Assembly (NCBI GenBank): GCA_022592445.1
Contig: JABYQR010000151.1
Location: 1-64,000, forward strand
Direction: 5' to 3'
From: Cytidiella melzeri
Lineage: Eukaryota; Basidiomycota; Agaricomycetes; Polyporales; Irpicaceae
DNA: 64,000 nucleotides
This document shows, piece after piece, positions 32,594 to 44,173 of the stretch; position 1 is the stretch's first letter; each line of letters begins with the position of its first letter. The position numbers were made by a program, and so were the translations under genes. The notes below the pieces were generated by a model that saw only the letters and a list, made by a program, of their open reading frames with translations, did no database searches and was not told where the DNA came from.

Positions 32594-34152
32594 CTACGAA
32601 TCTTGTTGTGCCTTTCCGCTGAGCAGCTGAAAGTCCCTGACTTCAGCCTCGACTTCGTCCCAGTAGAGGGTATCCGCATCGTGATACCTCGCTGAAAGCA
32701 TCCTCGCATAGTCTCGCATGTCCCCACGCATGAATTCCTTGAGTGACTCTGCCCGCTCACGCGCTTGAGCGTACGCCGTCCGTTGCATCCCAGAACTCAG
32801 AACATCATGAAGCACACCGGCTTTGCTAGCGTTGGTATGTCGGAAGAGGACACGGAGGATCATGTAGCAGAGACGCATGAGGTCATAACTGCTCTGCAAG
32901 GCAGCGTCTTCCAAGTCCTTTCCCGCGAGTCGAGGATCTGGAAAGCCCAACTCGTACAAGTCACGGATGTTGTCGACGAGACCTCCTTCTACGAGCAACC
33001 GTGCTGCCAAATGGTTCTCGTAGGCAAGGTACAACGCGAACCACAGAAAGGGTGAAGCGGGGTGACGACACAGGTAATCCACAGTCGTGTAATGCGTTGA
33101 CGTTGACTTTCTGGACGGCAGGAGCCGCTGGAGCTCCTCGAGCTCAGAGTGCGTCGGATCAAACTGGACGTTTGGCCGGGTTGCACGTAGGATGTGCTCA
33201 ACGATGGCAGTCATGGTTGGTGAGCCATGCTCTGGTAGTACGCGGACAATGTGGGTGACGGGCCACTGCAGAGGGAGCTGCAAGAAGTGACTCTCCTCTA
33301 TGAATACCAGCGATGGCCACATGACCTGGGTGGCACTCGGGGAAGTGAGGTAGGTGAAGATGAGGTGTGTGTACTGTGCGGGCTTGCGACGATCTTGGTC
33401 CGGTGTAGGGAATAGGAACTTGAAGACCGACTGTTCAACTTCGAGGATATTGCATATGTTCTGTGCGCTGTTGAAGTTGAGGGTATCCCAACGGCGATGT
33501 AGGAGGCCTGTGAGAAAGTTTTGACGAGTCTCTGTGGTCCATTTGGCGTTTTGCCACAGTTGTGAACGGCTACAAAGTAGATGGGGACCCAGTGTGACTT
33601 GACAAAAACCTCAATACGTACTCAGAAAGTGTAGATTGAAACTCGACTAGCCGTCGCAGAACCGTGAAAAGCTCTACTTCGGGTAGTTTGGCGAGAGCAT
33701 TGATGACGCTACCTTGACAGCTCGATCCATCCTGGGTGAATGCAAACACAGCTTCCAATGCACAGCTTTGAACACCGACGAGATCGGAAGCCAACACCAT
33801 CCTGTGTACCAATGTCTGAGGTGACGACGCTAATACTCCAACTTTGAGTTCTTCGACAAATAACGCACTGTACGAGTTTTGAGATCTGCCTTTCAGGTCC
33901 TTGAGAGCGGAAGTGGTGCAACAGTTGAGGGGCAAGGCCATCGTCGACTCCGGGTTCGACGAGCGAATTTGAGGTTCTGTGCTTGGAGACGGCTTTTGAC
34001 TCGAATTGTGCACCAGCTTGGGGACCACTGAGCTGTTCGTAGGAGTCGAGTGAATGGGCTGTGAGTGTGCTCGACGTCTTGAGCGATGCAAGCGTGCCCG
34101 TCGTCGACTGGATAGACGCAGTGTCGCCGATGGAGCTTTTGAGAAGGGACAT
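32594..34152 (-). CDS. orphan protein, paralogue of 60947-62532
   Basis: Three exons (34152-33874, 33815-33622, 33569-32594) join in frame to about 482 residues. The N-terminal 90 residues are Ser/Thr-rich. The rest is a helical, tryptophan-containing domain (MVLASDLVGVQSCALEAVFA, TETRQNFLTGLLHRRWDTLN, CRHPASPFLWFALYLAYENH, LRVLFRHTNASKAG) ending RYHDADTLYWDEVEAEVRDF. The same exon layout and sequence occur in the copy at 60947-62532, which supports the splice sites. Helical repeats suggest an armadillo/HEAT-like scaffold, but I do not recognise a family. The gene appears intact. Confidence 0.72.
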
Positions 34153-34418
34153 GGTGGGAGTGCACCGCTACAGGGTTTCGTCGGTAAGTCATTACAGCGG
34201 GTGCTCACAAATCTCACGCAGTCGGACCACGACGGAGTACGTCAATTATTGGTCGGAGCTGTCTGGCATTGCAGTGCCGTGCGTCCTTCGGCGGGGCCAG
34301 AACAGTCGGCGACTTCGGATTGTCACGTCACCCAGACCACAGTCCGCCTATGCACGTTTCAGACGCGCCCGCCTATCAATTTGGAAGTCGCTGTATTAAC
34401 AAACATGTGTCAGTAAAT

Positions 34419-34455
34419 GGTGTTACTTACATGTAAGTAACATGTAAGTAACACC
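34419..34455. repeat. nested palindrome GTTACTTACATGTAAGTAAC
   Basis: A perfect 20-bp palindrome at 34422-34441 overlaps a third half-site CATGTAAGTAAC (34441-34452). The outer arms GGTGTTACTTAC and GTAAGTAACACC make a larger inverted repeat. It lies between the promoter of the 32594-34152 gene and copia C3 and could be a dyad protein-binding site. Confidence 0.6.
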
Positions 34456-34643
34456 GAGGGCACGGACCGGCAAAAATGTCATGTATATAAATGTTGGAAA
34501 ATGTATAATTGCTACAAATTATAATCAACAACAAGCCCTCAGTGCAAGGGCTGGATGGAGTTTTTTGAAGGAGTGCTTAGCAAATACCATTGAATATTCC
34601 AATTGGGTTGTATCTATGATTACCATTGAATACTGATATCACA

Positions 34644-35318
34644 TGTTGGATATTGAATAATAATTGTATTGAATAGTATTGGTATTTATTGGTATGTAAT
34701 GGTAAATGATGATATAGTCAATGTTTGGATGATTCAAGTTCAAGTCCTTGCTCACCCGAGTCCCTGATGGTCTTGCATTCACAACTAACACCTTGTGTAA
34801 GACGTACTCATGAAGACTGTAAGTTGGTATGCATGACTATTAGTATACACTCTAAGTAGCATCACTGTACATTTTGCCACCACTCCATTGGAGCTTGGTC
34901 TGTTCTGTTTTCTTGCAACTGGACAGTGTTAATACATAGACTTTGAACAAATTGGTACGTGTATGCTAATATACACAGGTAGTCATTGTCAGCTTTCCAT
35001 CTTTCTGATTCAGTGTCTTGGGCTCATTCCAAAGTGAACTGTGGCCCATTGGGATTTCACTGGTACACGGCCACACCTTGGTTTGGCACCCATGCTGCCT
35101 TCTAATAACTTGCTGGCACTGTCCTCAGTCTCAACTTTCAATGCTACTGTTTGACTATATTACTTTGACGCTTAATGTATTAGCACCCTAGCTTATTGTA
35201 TATAGACTTCGCACTTGATCAATGAACTATACGCACTTTTGATCCACAACTCCCACTGTGTGATTCCTCTCAGTCTTGCTCTCTCAACACTCTCCTCTAC
35301 TTTCATAGCCTTCTAACA
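34644..35318 (+). repeat. putative 5' LTR of C3
   Basis: The 3' boundary is firm because TTCTAACA directly precedes the primer site GGTTATGAGCCCC. The 5' boundary at TGTTGGATATTG is a guess from the expected TGTT..AACA ends. A TATA-like TATATAGAC is near 35199. Confidence 0.5.
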
Positions 35319-35386
35319 GGTTATGAGCCCCGGATAAGCTCACTACCTTACTCATACTACTCTCTGCACTCACTATCCACCAGTTG

Positions 35387-37137
35387 ATGAGCTCTGATCC
35401 CGCTGATCAGTACTACTACCTCCAGGCCTTCCACTTGCCCTCCTCGTATTCACAGGAGTACCCCTGTCTTCAATCCTACTCCAACTCCCCCTCCTGCTAC
35501 TACTCCTCAAGACTCATCAATGTCTTCCGCCTCTCGTGCTGCTAGCCCAGGTTTTGCACCTGCTGACAATGTCCCAAACGTCCCTACTCCCTCAGACGTC
35601 GTCGAACAACCATCTGCCTGCATCACAGCTTCTTGTCGAGTCTCAGCACCCCCCTCAAACCGCCAACGCACTCCTTTCGAGACACTCTGCAATGAATTTG
35701 CTCGTTGTCACCCTACTAAGCCATTGTCAGAGGATAGCAATGATGCTATGGACGACGACAAGGTGCACGACAGGCGACAGGGCAAACTGCCCAGAGCCTA
35801 TCGCGCGCCGTCCCCCTCACCATCTGGTCTGACTGACTCCGCGCAAGCGGTGTTGTCCCTCCTCTCCGTCCCTCCAAAACACAATACGGAGTATACTATG
35901 TTGCTTAGCGACATTCACAAAGCCTTTGCAGACGTTGGCAAACTTACGGGTGCTGACACCTGGCCGATGTGGAAATTCTGCGTCGATACTGCAATGTCGA
36001 CTATTGTCAACTTCTGAAGCTATAGGGGTGGGCTGTCTTCAACGTCCTGGCTGGACACATTGCGGACTCTGTGATGGCCAACTATCTCAACCTCACAGAC
36101 TGATGGAGAAACTCTCCAAACATTTCTAGTCAACTTCTACTATGTCGGACGCAAACAAAATCTTCCAACTCTTTTCCCTCTGCCGTCCTGTTCACAAAAT
36201 GGACAAACTACTTGACAACGCGCACAACCTGTACTTGAAGATTCTTTCCAAGGGTATTGAATTCCCTCAGCACATCTTCTACTCTGCCCTCGTTGGCATT
36301 GTTCTCCCTGCCTATGCGCATACTCGCGCTAGTTACAAGGCTGGTGTGCACTCTTGTACTCCTGTTGGCAAAAAATACGACTACAACCCCATATCTTTGA
36401 GTGTAGAGATTTGGCACGACTTCCATAGCTGGCAATTTGCTCACCTACTTGACCGCTCTCGGTCTAAGGGTTTGTCAGCCCTCGTCCCTTGTGATAGGCC
36501 TGCTGGTGGTACTTCTGCCGCGTCGCCAGCAGTTGACAAACAAGTCAAAAGTCCGGCAAAAGCCACTTCCTCCACTTGTGCAGCTGCTGCTCCTTACTCT
36601 AAGGAGAAGTTTGTTCGTGACACTTCGAAGATGAAGTGTTACAACTGTAACGAGACAGGCCACACGACGCCTACTTGCCCTTTGCCCTGGACAGAGAAGT
36701 CCAAGGAGGCGATGAAGAGGAAGGGTATTACTCGGAAGTCTGTCACTGCTGGTGCCAAGGGCAAAGCTGCCACTGCCCCTGTTGTTGTTGCCACTCCCGC
36801 TGTTGCTGGTCCGTCAACCACTACTCCTCGTGGAAACCAGAGCGCGTGGGTGTTGGCTCTCTCTGAGTCCGATGTCACTATGCACGTAAGTACTTCGCTT
36901 ACCACTACTTGTTCTACTCTACTTCCACTGTATGCAACTTTGTCAACAGACAAGTCGATACATATTCTTGATACTGGCACAACTATTCAGTGTACACTGT
37001 ATCGAGACTTACTTCTCAACGTCCACTCCATACCAACTATTGTACTGACTGTTGCCAACTCAGAACAACTAGTTTTAAAACTTGCTGGTGACATGGTACT
37101 CGAGAGGAGAATGGTAAGCCTACTGAACTCTTGCTGA
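35387..37137 (+). pseudogene. C3 gag and protease, frameshifted
   Basis: Gag probably starts at ATG 35387 (MSSDPADQ), matching a related leader at 62963. The frame then shifts to 35518-36017 and again to about 36053-37137. The last part carries the zinc knuckle CYNCNETGHTTPTC and the protease site ILDTGTTIQC. Frame breaks near 35500 and 36020-36140 make it a pseudogene. Confidence 0.75.
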
Positions 37138-37310
37138 AGAACGTCTACTTCAACTTAACTCTACCTTTTACATTAATCAGCGTTGGAAAACTGGACTCTG
37201 ATTATTGGTTTACGTTCTGTCATGGACTTTGTACTATATACAACTCAAACTCGACTTGTGTGGTTGTAGTTAGAAAATCAAATGATTTATACACTCTATC
37301 ATCAACTTGA

Positions 37311-37984
37311 GTGACTTCTTTAGCAAGTGTGCATAGAACTGGCATTACTTTACTCGAACTACATAAAAAACTCGGTCATCTCAGTTACTTCATGATCAAG
37401 AAACTACTCCAAACTTTGTCAATTATTACTGATCATATAACTGACCATACTGAAGCTCCGTGCGAGGACTGTTTACTCAACAATATCAATTGCAATACTG
37501 TACCCAAACTTTGTTCTTCATCGTTAGCTGAAGCTTTTGGAGATCACTTCCATGTCGACATATTTGGGCCTCTACCTACAGCGTCGATTACTGGTAAATA
37601 CAAATACTGGTTTATTATCGTCGACAATGCTACTAGATGGTTAGTACTTGCACCACTAGTTACTAAAGATGACGCATATACTCAATGGGTCATTTTCTCT
37701 ACTGAATTATTGACACAATACGGTATTTGCGTCAAGATACTTCAAGCTGATAACAACGGTGTCTTTACCAGTAAAGCTATGACTACTTACTTAAAATCTC
37801 AAGGAACTATACTACGTCTTGCTGTACACGATACTCCTCAGCAAAACGGTGCTGCTGAATGTGTGCATCAAACTATTATGAACCTGATTCGAGTAAACCT
37901 GCATACTGCATCTTTACCAAATCGACTATGGTGGTACGTGTCACAGATTTTCAATGTTTCTACAAGACTTGCCTTACCAGGCAA
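37311..37984 (+). pseudogene. C3 integrase, truncated by G1
   Basis: GAG-pre-integrase (LHKKLGHLSYFMIKKLL, CEDC) and integrase core (HVDIFGPL, LQADNNGVF, QQNGAAECVHQ) run into ALPGN, where the G1 LTR begins. The TTT-rich stretch before 37311 separates it from protease by a frame break. Confidence 0.85.
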
Positions 37985-38733
37985 TGACGCGGAGACAAGG
38001 GTTCAACGCGGCAGACAGGGACACGAAGTGGATGACGACGAAGTGGTGGTGGTAGGCGTGAAGCACAATACTCTCACCAGCTATAAATCTTATACAGATG
38101 TCTAGCCCAGTAAAGACCAAGTTAGCATTGAATACTACTAGCTATGTAGTACAGGAAGGAGTGGCTTACCTAGCCCAGTAAAGACCAAGAGGTCGAGATG
38201 GGGGCTAGGAGCGTACATGCAGCTGCTTATATAGACTTCAGGGACCTGCGCACAGACCATGTTGAGGGCAGGCTTTGCAGGAAGCCGTGTGAACAAAGAA
38301 CTACCTAAAGGAGAACAATAGCTATTGTCTACACCTTGCCAAGAACTCTACCCGTGAGAGAATCTATCTAAAAGGAGACCAACTATTGTATTCCATTCCC
38401 ACACTTGTGAGAACATCCTTCCATAAAGAGAACAATAAGGAAAGAACAAAAGGAGTCCATGTGGACGTCATTTATGACATCAAACCCTAGCTATGGGCTG
38501 AACCATATGTCTGTAGCCATGTGGTCTTACTTAAGCTAAGTCACATGCCAGTGTGACGTAGTAGCAAGTAATGTGACCGTGTGGAGCGTCTAAGCCACGT
38601 GATACGGGCGCTTAATAGACGTGCAAAGGAGTTTGTGTAGAGAAGGTTGCAACTGAGCTGCAGCCCGGAGTTTTATAGATAAAAACAAGAGGTAAATTGT
38701 GAAAATTAAGGGCTAGTCAGGCCATCCATGACA
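37985..38733 (-). repeat. 3' LTR of G1
   Basis: Minus strand begins TGTCATGGATGG and ends CCGCGTCA. Contains the same TATA, start region and duplicated TTGGTCTTTACTGGGCTAG as the 5' LTR. Confidence 0.95.
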
Positions 38734-38896
38734 TTATCCCTCCTAAAATCGAGCGTCCTTGCGAAGCATCACTGTGCTGTGGTGATAGAGGTCTTCTACC
38801 CGTCTACAGGGATTCAGCAGAATTGCCCCGATTGTCTAGTCAGAAGAATGCTAGGAAGTTTCTCCCCTTCTGGTGTCGTTGACTCGACGTTACCTG

Positions 38897-40470
38897 TCAG
38901 TGTGATGTTCTTGAGATATCCAGACCGATGTGTTTGCCTTCATCCCAGCTAAGATCGTATGTAGATAGATAGATCGTGCGAAGGAAAGCGGGGTCGGTCT
39001 GGGTATTGAATTCCCGAAAGTGCGAGCGGATATCCGCAAAGAGTGAAGCTTTGATGACCCGGGGCGCTCCGGGGTTTGCTTTGTAGAAGTCGTCAATCGC
39101 TTCTTGACTATTCTCGAGATTTTCTACTGGTTCCCAGCTATTGTGTCTGTCTGAATACCCTTCCCATTTGACTAGGAATTGTAGCTTCTTCCATCGTCCG
39201 TGTAGTCTGCTGTCTAGCACCTTCTCGACGACGTACTGCTCTTCTCCTTCTATGACAATAGGATCAGAAGGTGGAGGTACATCTTTGCCGTTGTCGTGCC
39301 AGGGACTTAGACGGTTGATATGGAAGACGGGGTGGATTCGGAGATAGCTGGGTAGATCGAGTTTGTAATCGAGATTGCCAATGCGTTCGATGACCTTATA
39401 CGGGCCGAGTTGTCGAGGACCGAGTTTAGGGGTAGCCTGGTGAATCTGGACGTTCTTAGCGTTAAGCCAGACCATGTCCCCTACTTGGAAGACGCGTGGA
39501 GAACGTTTCTCAGACTCGTAGAGTTGCTTCATCTTTTCTTTGCTTAGACAAAGAGCTGCTTCGGTCTCCTTGCGTACTCGAGCCATGTTATCAAGGCGCT
39601 CATCGAGTGAAGGGATATTGCTTCGCTTGCCAACTGGTATAGTAAAGTCGGGGCAATATCCGTAGATGACTTCAAACGGTGTTTGGGAGTTACCCGCGTG
39701 TACTCGCGAGTTGAGTGCAAACTCAGCCGCCGGTAGATGATTGACCCAGTCGTCTTGTTGTTGCTGACAGAATAGACGCAGATACTGTTCGATATCCTGG
39801 TTTTTGCATTCGACTTTGCCATTTCCTTGCGGATGATAGGCGGTCGTAAAACCAGTCTCTATGCCTAGGCGGTGATAGAGCACACGCATGAAGCGCGCTG
39901 CAAACTGGGGTCCTCGGTCAGAGAACACCTTCTTGGGAATGCCGTGAAGTCGGAATACTTCTTTGTAGTGTAGATCGGCAATCCCCTCAGCGTTAACCTT
40001 AGTAGTAGTAGGGATGATGTGCGTTTGATTGGAGTAATGGTCGACGTAGACCGCGATTGAATCAAATCCCTTAGAGGGTGGCAGCTGAGTGATGAGATCT
40101 ACTCCGACGTGTTCCCAAGGTCCGGCCGGAGTTTCCTGAGGCTGTAGTACTGCTTTAGGGTGTGGAGCTGACTTGTAGCATTGACAGCGATCACAACCTA
40201 GTACGTAAGTCTCAACGAAGGCATTCATCTTTGGCCACCAATAGTGTCGTGAGACTAGCTCTATGGTGCCGTGTTTGCCCGGATGACCAGCCGCGGGTGT
40301 GTCATGGCAAGATTTGACAATTTTGTGACGGAGCTCTTTGTTGTTAGGGATGTAGAGTTTTCCCTTGTAGTAGATGAGTCCGTCACTTTCTTCCCATTCG
40401 AGTAAACCGCCGACAAGTTTTTCGAAGGGTAGCTAGAGCTTGTGCGACTTCTGCTTCTTGCTCCGTGCAT
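38897..40470 (-). pseudogene. G1 integrase with chromodomain
   Basis: The main frame (40228-38897) has the D,D,E core (DLITQLPPSKGFDS, SDRGPQFAARF, GNGKVECKNQDIEQY), a GPY-type segment (LGPRQLGPYKVIERIGN) and a C-terminal chromodomain (YVVEKVLDSRLHGRWKKLQF, VKWEGYSDRHNSWEP), which would target heterochromatin. The zinc-binding N-terminus (HDTPAAGHPG..CDRCQC) lies upstream, where the frame is separated from RT-RNase H by a TGA (40473-40475) at an expected Arg codon and by a one-base shift near 40430. The pol polyprotein is therefore interrupted. Confidence 0.9.
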
Positions 40471-40472
40471 TC

Positions 40473-42683
40473 TCAGATCTTTGATTCGAGCGGAGAGGTA
40501 GTAGCAAGTGCACTGGTAGCGAGGATCCGGAAGTGTTCTGGTTGCAGTACCACCTGATCCTTGTTGTCTTCTTCATCCGTGACAGCATGTGAGTGAAGAC
40601 GAGAGAGAGGATCAGCGTGTATCATGGTACTGCCAGGCTTGTGAACCAACACGAAGTCGAAGTCGGCCAAAAGTAGTGACCAACGTGCTTGACGTTGAGT
40701 GAGGTGTTGCGCAGTTTTCCAGTACTGCAGGTTCGCGTGATCTGTCCAGATCTCAAACGGTTCCTTGAGCCCCTCAAGGTAGTGGCGCCAATCTTTGAGA
40801 GCCTCGGTGATGGCTAACATCTCCCGATCAAAGATTTCGTAGTTACGCTCAGCTTCAGTCATAGATGCAGATCGGTAGGCGATAGGGTGGTAGAATCCAT
40901 CTTCCTTTGATTTCTGGGAGATGATTCCCCCGGTCGCATAGCCCGAAGCATCGACTTCTAGACGTGTAGGGAGTTCAGGGTCCCAGACTGCCAAGATAGG
41001 CTTAGTGGTAAAGGCCTTCTTTAGCAACGTGAAGGCAGTCTCTTGTGCTGGACCCCAGACGAACGGTACGTCCTTCTTAGTAAGGTCGTGTAGAGGCCGT
41101 GCGTGCTTTGAGAAGTCTTGAATGAAGCGACGGTAGAAGTTGGCAAACCCTATGAACCCTCTAACTTCTTTGAGGTTCTTGGGTGTGGGCCATGTAGAAA
41201 CTGCTTGGACTTTGACAGGGTCCATAGCTACTTCACCAGCGCGAATGATCAATCCGAGGTACTCGATCTCAGATTTCTCAAACTCGCACTTTTCCGGACG
41301 AAGATACAGATTGTGTTGTTGAAGTCGCTCGAGGACTTCATGTACAACCTTGCGGTGCTCCGTCAGGTTGTTGCTCCAGATCAAGATATCATCTAGATAG
41401 ACAGCCACCTTGCCCTCGGCCACGAGGTCGGCAAAGATGTTGTCCATCAGAGCTTGGAAGGTAGCGGGTGAGTTCGTGAGACCGAAGAACATGACTTTAG
41501 GTTCGAAGAGTCCTTGGTTGGTAACAAAAGCCGCTTTGTATTCATCTCCTTCTTTGATGCGGACATTGAGATATCCCCAACGAACATCGAACTTGGTGAA
41601 GATCTTTGCACCCTTGAGCTTGTTGATAATGTCGGTAGCAAGCGGTAGTGGGTAATGATTCTTTACCGTGATGTCGTTGAGTTTGCGGTAGTCCTGAATA
41701 AGTCGGAGTTTGTTGTCCTTCTTTTTGATGAAAAAGACTGGAGAAGCCATCGGAGATTTAGAAGGCGTGATGTAACCTTTTGATAGGTTCTCCTGAATGA
41801 ACTTGTCAAGCTCGGCTTGTTTGTTCAGGGGCATAGGATAAACTTTCGATTTGATGGTCTCAGGAGCATCTGGTTTGAGATCAATCGAATGGTCACAGGG
41901 CTGATGCTGGGGTAGCCGATTAGACTCTTCCTCAGAGAAGACTTTAGCGTGTCTGTGGTACTCTGATGAAATGATGTCTTCGAAGGAGCGCTGAGCTTTA
42001 GCTTTGTTTGCTTCGGCAGCAAGCTTAGTAGAGTAGGTGAAGCCGGCCATACACCAGACTTCGTCAGTGGTGTCTTGGATAATACCGGCTTTTACCCACT
42101 GTCTACGTTCTTTGCGGTTACCGTCAACCTTCTGGAAAGGTTCATCAGGAGATTCTTCCGAGCCGCTCGGAATCGTCATTTCTCCTTTTTCCCAGTTGAC
42201 GGTAGGGTTTACGCGTTTGAGCCATGGTAGCCCAAGTATGATGTCTTCTGGACCCAAGTCCGTGACAAGAAACTCTGCTTTTTCTGTGTGGTCTCCAACA
42301 GTGAGTGTAAGGCGAACGAAGTGCGTTAATCCGCCAGCTTTATTCTTAGTTCCGTCGATATTGTGCAATGAGATAACCCTTTCGAGCGGATGCTGAATAA
42401 TCTTATGCTTTTTGACAAACTGATGACTGATAAATAAAGCTGTAGCTCCTGAATCGATCATGGCAGGAATGCGAATGCTTCTATTCAGACCTTTGACTAG
42501 TACATGTATTCGGAAATGGGACGATAACCGGTCTAGAGACGATATAGTACATGCAGAGACAGTAGACAATGTGCACGGAGTTGCTATGGTACACGAGGCA
42601 GAAGACGAGGAAGACGACGAAGGAGACAAGGACAGGGTGTCAGGGGGACTCGCAGCTGCGGCTGTGTCACGAGTCCGTTTCAA
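40473..42683 (-). CDS. G1 protease, reverse transcriptase, RNase H
   Basis: 736 codons. Protease IDSGATALFI; RT with LDKFIQENLSKGYI, the first Asp in IFTKFDVRWGY and an intact VYLDDILIW box; RNase H with LEVDASGYATGG and the DHANLQYW block. It starts in the -1 frame relative to gag across a T6 run at the gag stop codon (about 42680-42686), consistent with a translational frameshift. It ends at the TGA noted under integrase. The catalytic residues are intact. Confidence 0.92.
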   Translation of the reverse strand: MKRTRDTAAAASPPDTLSLSPSSSSSSSASCTIATPCTLSTVSACTISSLDRLSSHFRIHVLVKGLNRSIRIPAMIDSGATALFISHQFVKKHKIIQHPLERVISLHNIDGTKNKAGGLTHFVRLTLTVGDHTEKAEFLVTDLGPEDIILGLPWLKRVNPTVNWEKGEMTIPSGSEESPDEPFQKVDGNRKERRQWVKAGIIQDTTDEVWCMAGFTYSTKLAAEANKAKAQRSFEDIISSEYHRHAKVFSEEESNRLPQHQPCDHSIDLKPDAPETIKSKVYPMPLNKQAELDKFIQENLSKGYITPSKSPMASPVFFIKKKDNKLRLIQDYRKLNDITVKNHYPLPLATDIINKLKGAKIFTKFDVRWGYLNVRIKEGDEYKAAFVTNQGLFEPKVMFFGLTNSPATFQALMDNIFADLVAEGKVAVYLDDILIWSNNLTEHRKVVHEVLERLQQHNLYLRPEKCEFEKSEIEYLGLIIRAGEVAMDPVKVQAVSTWPTPKNLKEVRGFIGFANFYRRFIQDFSKHARPLHDLTKKDVPFVWGPAQETAFTLLKKAFTTKPILAVWDPELPTRLEVDASGYATGGIISQKSKEDGFYHPIAYRSASMTEAERNYEIFDREMLAITEALKDWRHYLEGLKEPFEIWTDHANLQYWKTAQHLTQRQARWSLLLADFDFVLVHKPGSTMIHADPLSRLHSHAVTDEEDNKDQVVLQPEHFRILATSALATTSPLESKI

Positions 42684-44173
42684 AAAACCGCATTAATTTT
42701 TGCTGCCATCTCATCCATTTGCTTCTTCTGGATGTCAAGCATGTCCTTGAGTGCAGCAATCTTAGCATCCTTGTCATTGGATGCGTCTTGCTTCGGCGTA
42801 GTAGTGGTCGACGAGGTCGACGAGGTAGCAGCGACTTGTTGTCCCTTAGGGACGCCTTGAAGTCGTTTCAGGCAAACGGCCCCCCAGTGACTGGTACCAC
42901 CGCAGTGGTTGCAGACCGGGTCATCAGGGTGCTTTGAATCCCTCTTCATGTGATTCTTCGAACCACAAACCGAGCAGCGCTTGCTCATCTCTTTCTTCCA
43001 TTTCTGGAAGATCTCCTGCTTTCCTAGTCCAGCAAAGAGGGCGTCAAACGAGGCGGAGAAACGAGAGGCGTCAATCTCCATAGCGTTGGGATTGCGGAAC
43101 GCTTGTTGGTGGGACTTGCCGTGTCCCGACGAGCTGTCCACCATAACCTTGCCCGTGCTGTTGCGGAGGTCGGCAAGCTGGGCATCGACCGCCTTGCACT
43201 GATCTTTGAGTGCGTCATACGTGGCTGCACGAGTTTGGAAGTACGAGACACGCTGCAAGTACTCGGTGCTCAAGCTTGACTTGAGGCGATCAAAGAGGTC
43301 CTGCTGGCTCCAGCCAGTGCGAGGGGCCCAGGTCTCAAACTCGGAGATATGAGCGGCGAAGGTCTTATTACCCTGCTTCATGTTGGCAATCTTTGTCTTT
43401 GCCTCCATGACAGCGTCAATGGGTTCGAATTTGGCTTTAAAAGCCTCGATAAATGTGTCCCAGTCATTTCCAAATGCTGGTTTGCTATTGGCTAACTCCT
43501 CAATGTGAGGGCGAGCCCAATCAGCGGCGTCCTCCTGCATGAAGGACAGGGCGCTGGTGATCAGTTTGTGAGGATCGAAGATCCTCGCGCCATTATTGTC
43601 CAACCGGACCTGGCCTTGTGCGTCTTGCTGGAAGAACACTTTTCCTTGATTTTGCGCCCAGACTATGAACGCGTGGCGGAAGAGCCTAGCTTCTGACAAT
43701 GTTTTCCCCTTGAAGGAGACCGGTTTTTCAACGATGCTTCTCTCCCGAGAAGTGTGCGTTGCAGCGACAACAGCTGGTGCCTGAACAGCTGCCAAGGCAG
43801 CCACCTGATTGGTGAGATCCACCATCCTTTGTGTCAGGACCCCGAACATGTTGAGGATGTCCTGAGCACTCAGGTTGGCAGCGGCAGCTGGGGCGGCGTC
43901 GGGAGCAGCGTTCTGCTGGTTTTGGTCCATGTCTGGTGCTGTGATTAGGAGTAGATTTTCTTTGTTTGGTGTCTGATAATGCTCAGAGTAGTACTCGTTG
44001 TTGACGGCTTCAGTGGAGTCTGCCTGAGTGTATCGATTTGGACAGGGTTGGTCGTCACACTCGTAGAATTGTCCTTTGTAGAAGTGGTCGTCGGTGACTA
44101 GATTGGAGTTGAAGAAATGTATACAATTATTGCAAGACGTGGTGGGCAAAAACTGTGGACTGTCTAGATCCAC
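42680..44173 (-). CDS. G1 gag (capsid-nucleocapsid)
   Basis: The frame is open from 44173, but the first ATG is at 43930 (MDQNQQNA), giving 416 residues. It has a Gln/Ala-rich N-terminus, a retrotransposon capsid-type helical region (DWARPHIEELANSKPAFGND, FKAKFEPIDAVMEAKTKIAN) and two Cys clusters: CSVCGSKNHMKRD and CNHCGGTSHWGAVC. The C-terminal 40 residues form a coiled coil. The ATG-less segment 44173-43931 is conserved in G2 (CNN..H.F, QPCPN), so it may be translated as part of an upstream fusion. Confidence 0.88.
   Translation of the reverse strand: MDLDSPQFLPTTSCNNCIHFFNSNLVTDDHFYKGQFYECDDQPCPNRYTQADSTEAVNNEYYSEHYQTPNKENLLLITAPDMDQNQQNAAPDAAPAAAANLSAQDILNMFGVLTQRMVDLTNQVAALAAVQAPAVVAATHTSRERSIVEKPVSFKGKTLSEARLFRHAFIVWAQNQGKVFFQQDAQGQVRLDNNGARIFDPHKLITSALSFMQEDAADWARPHIEELANSKPAFGNDWDTFIEAFKAKFEPIDAVMEAKTKIANMKQGNKTFAAHISEFETWAPRTGWSQQDLFDRLKSSLSTEYLQRVSYFQTRAATYDALKDQCKAVDAQLADLRNSTGKVMVDSSSGHGKSHQQAFRNPNAMEIDASRFSASFDALFAGLGKQEIFQKWKKEMSKRCSVCGSKNHMKRDSKHPDDPVCNHCGGTSHWGAVCLKRLQGVPKGQQVAATSSTSSTTTTPKQDASNDKDAKIAALKDMLDIQKKQMDEMAAKINAVF

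Larger units (their letters stand above)
34644..37984 (+). mobile_element. Ty1/copia element C3, cut by G1
   Basis: A copia element on the plus strand with a putative 5' LTR (34644-35318), a primer site at 35319, gag, protease and the start of integrase. It is interrupted within integrase at 37984 by G1; its continuation after G1 is seen only for 45791-45822. Several frameshifts show that it is dead and older than G1. Confidence 0.82.
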
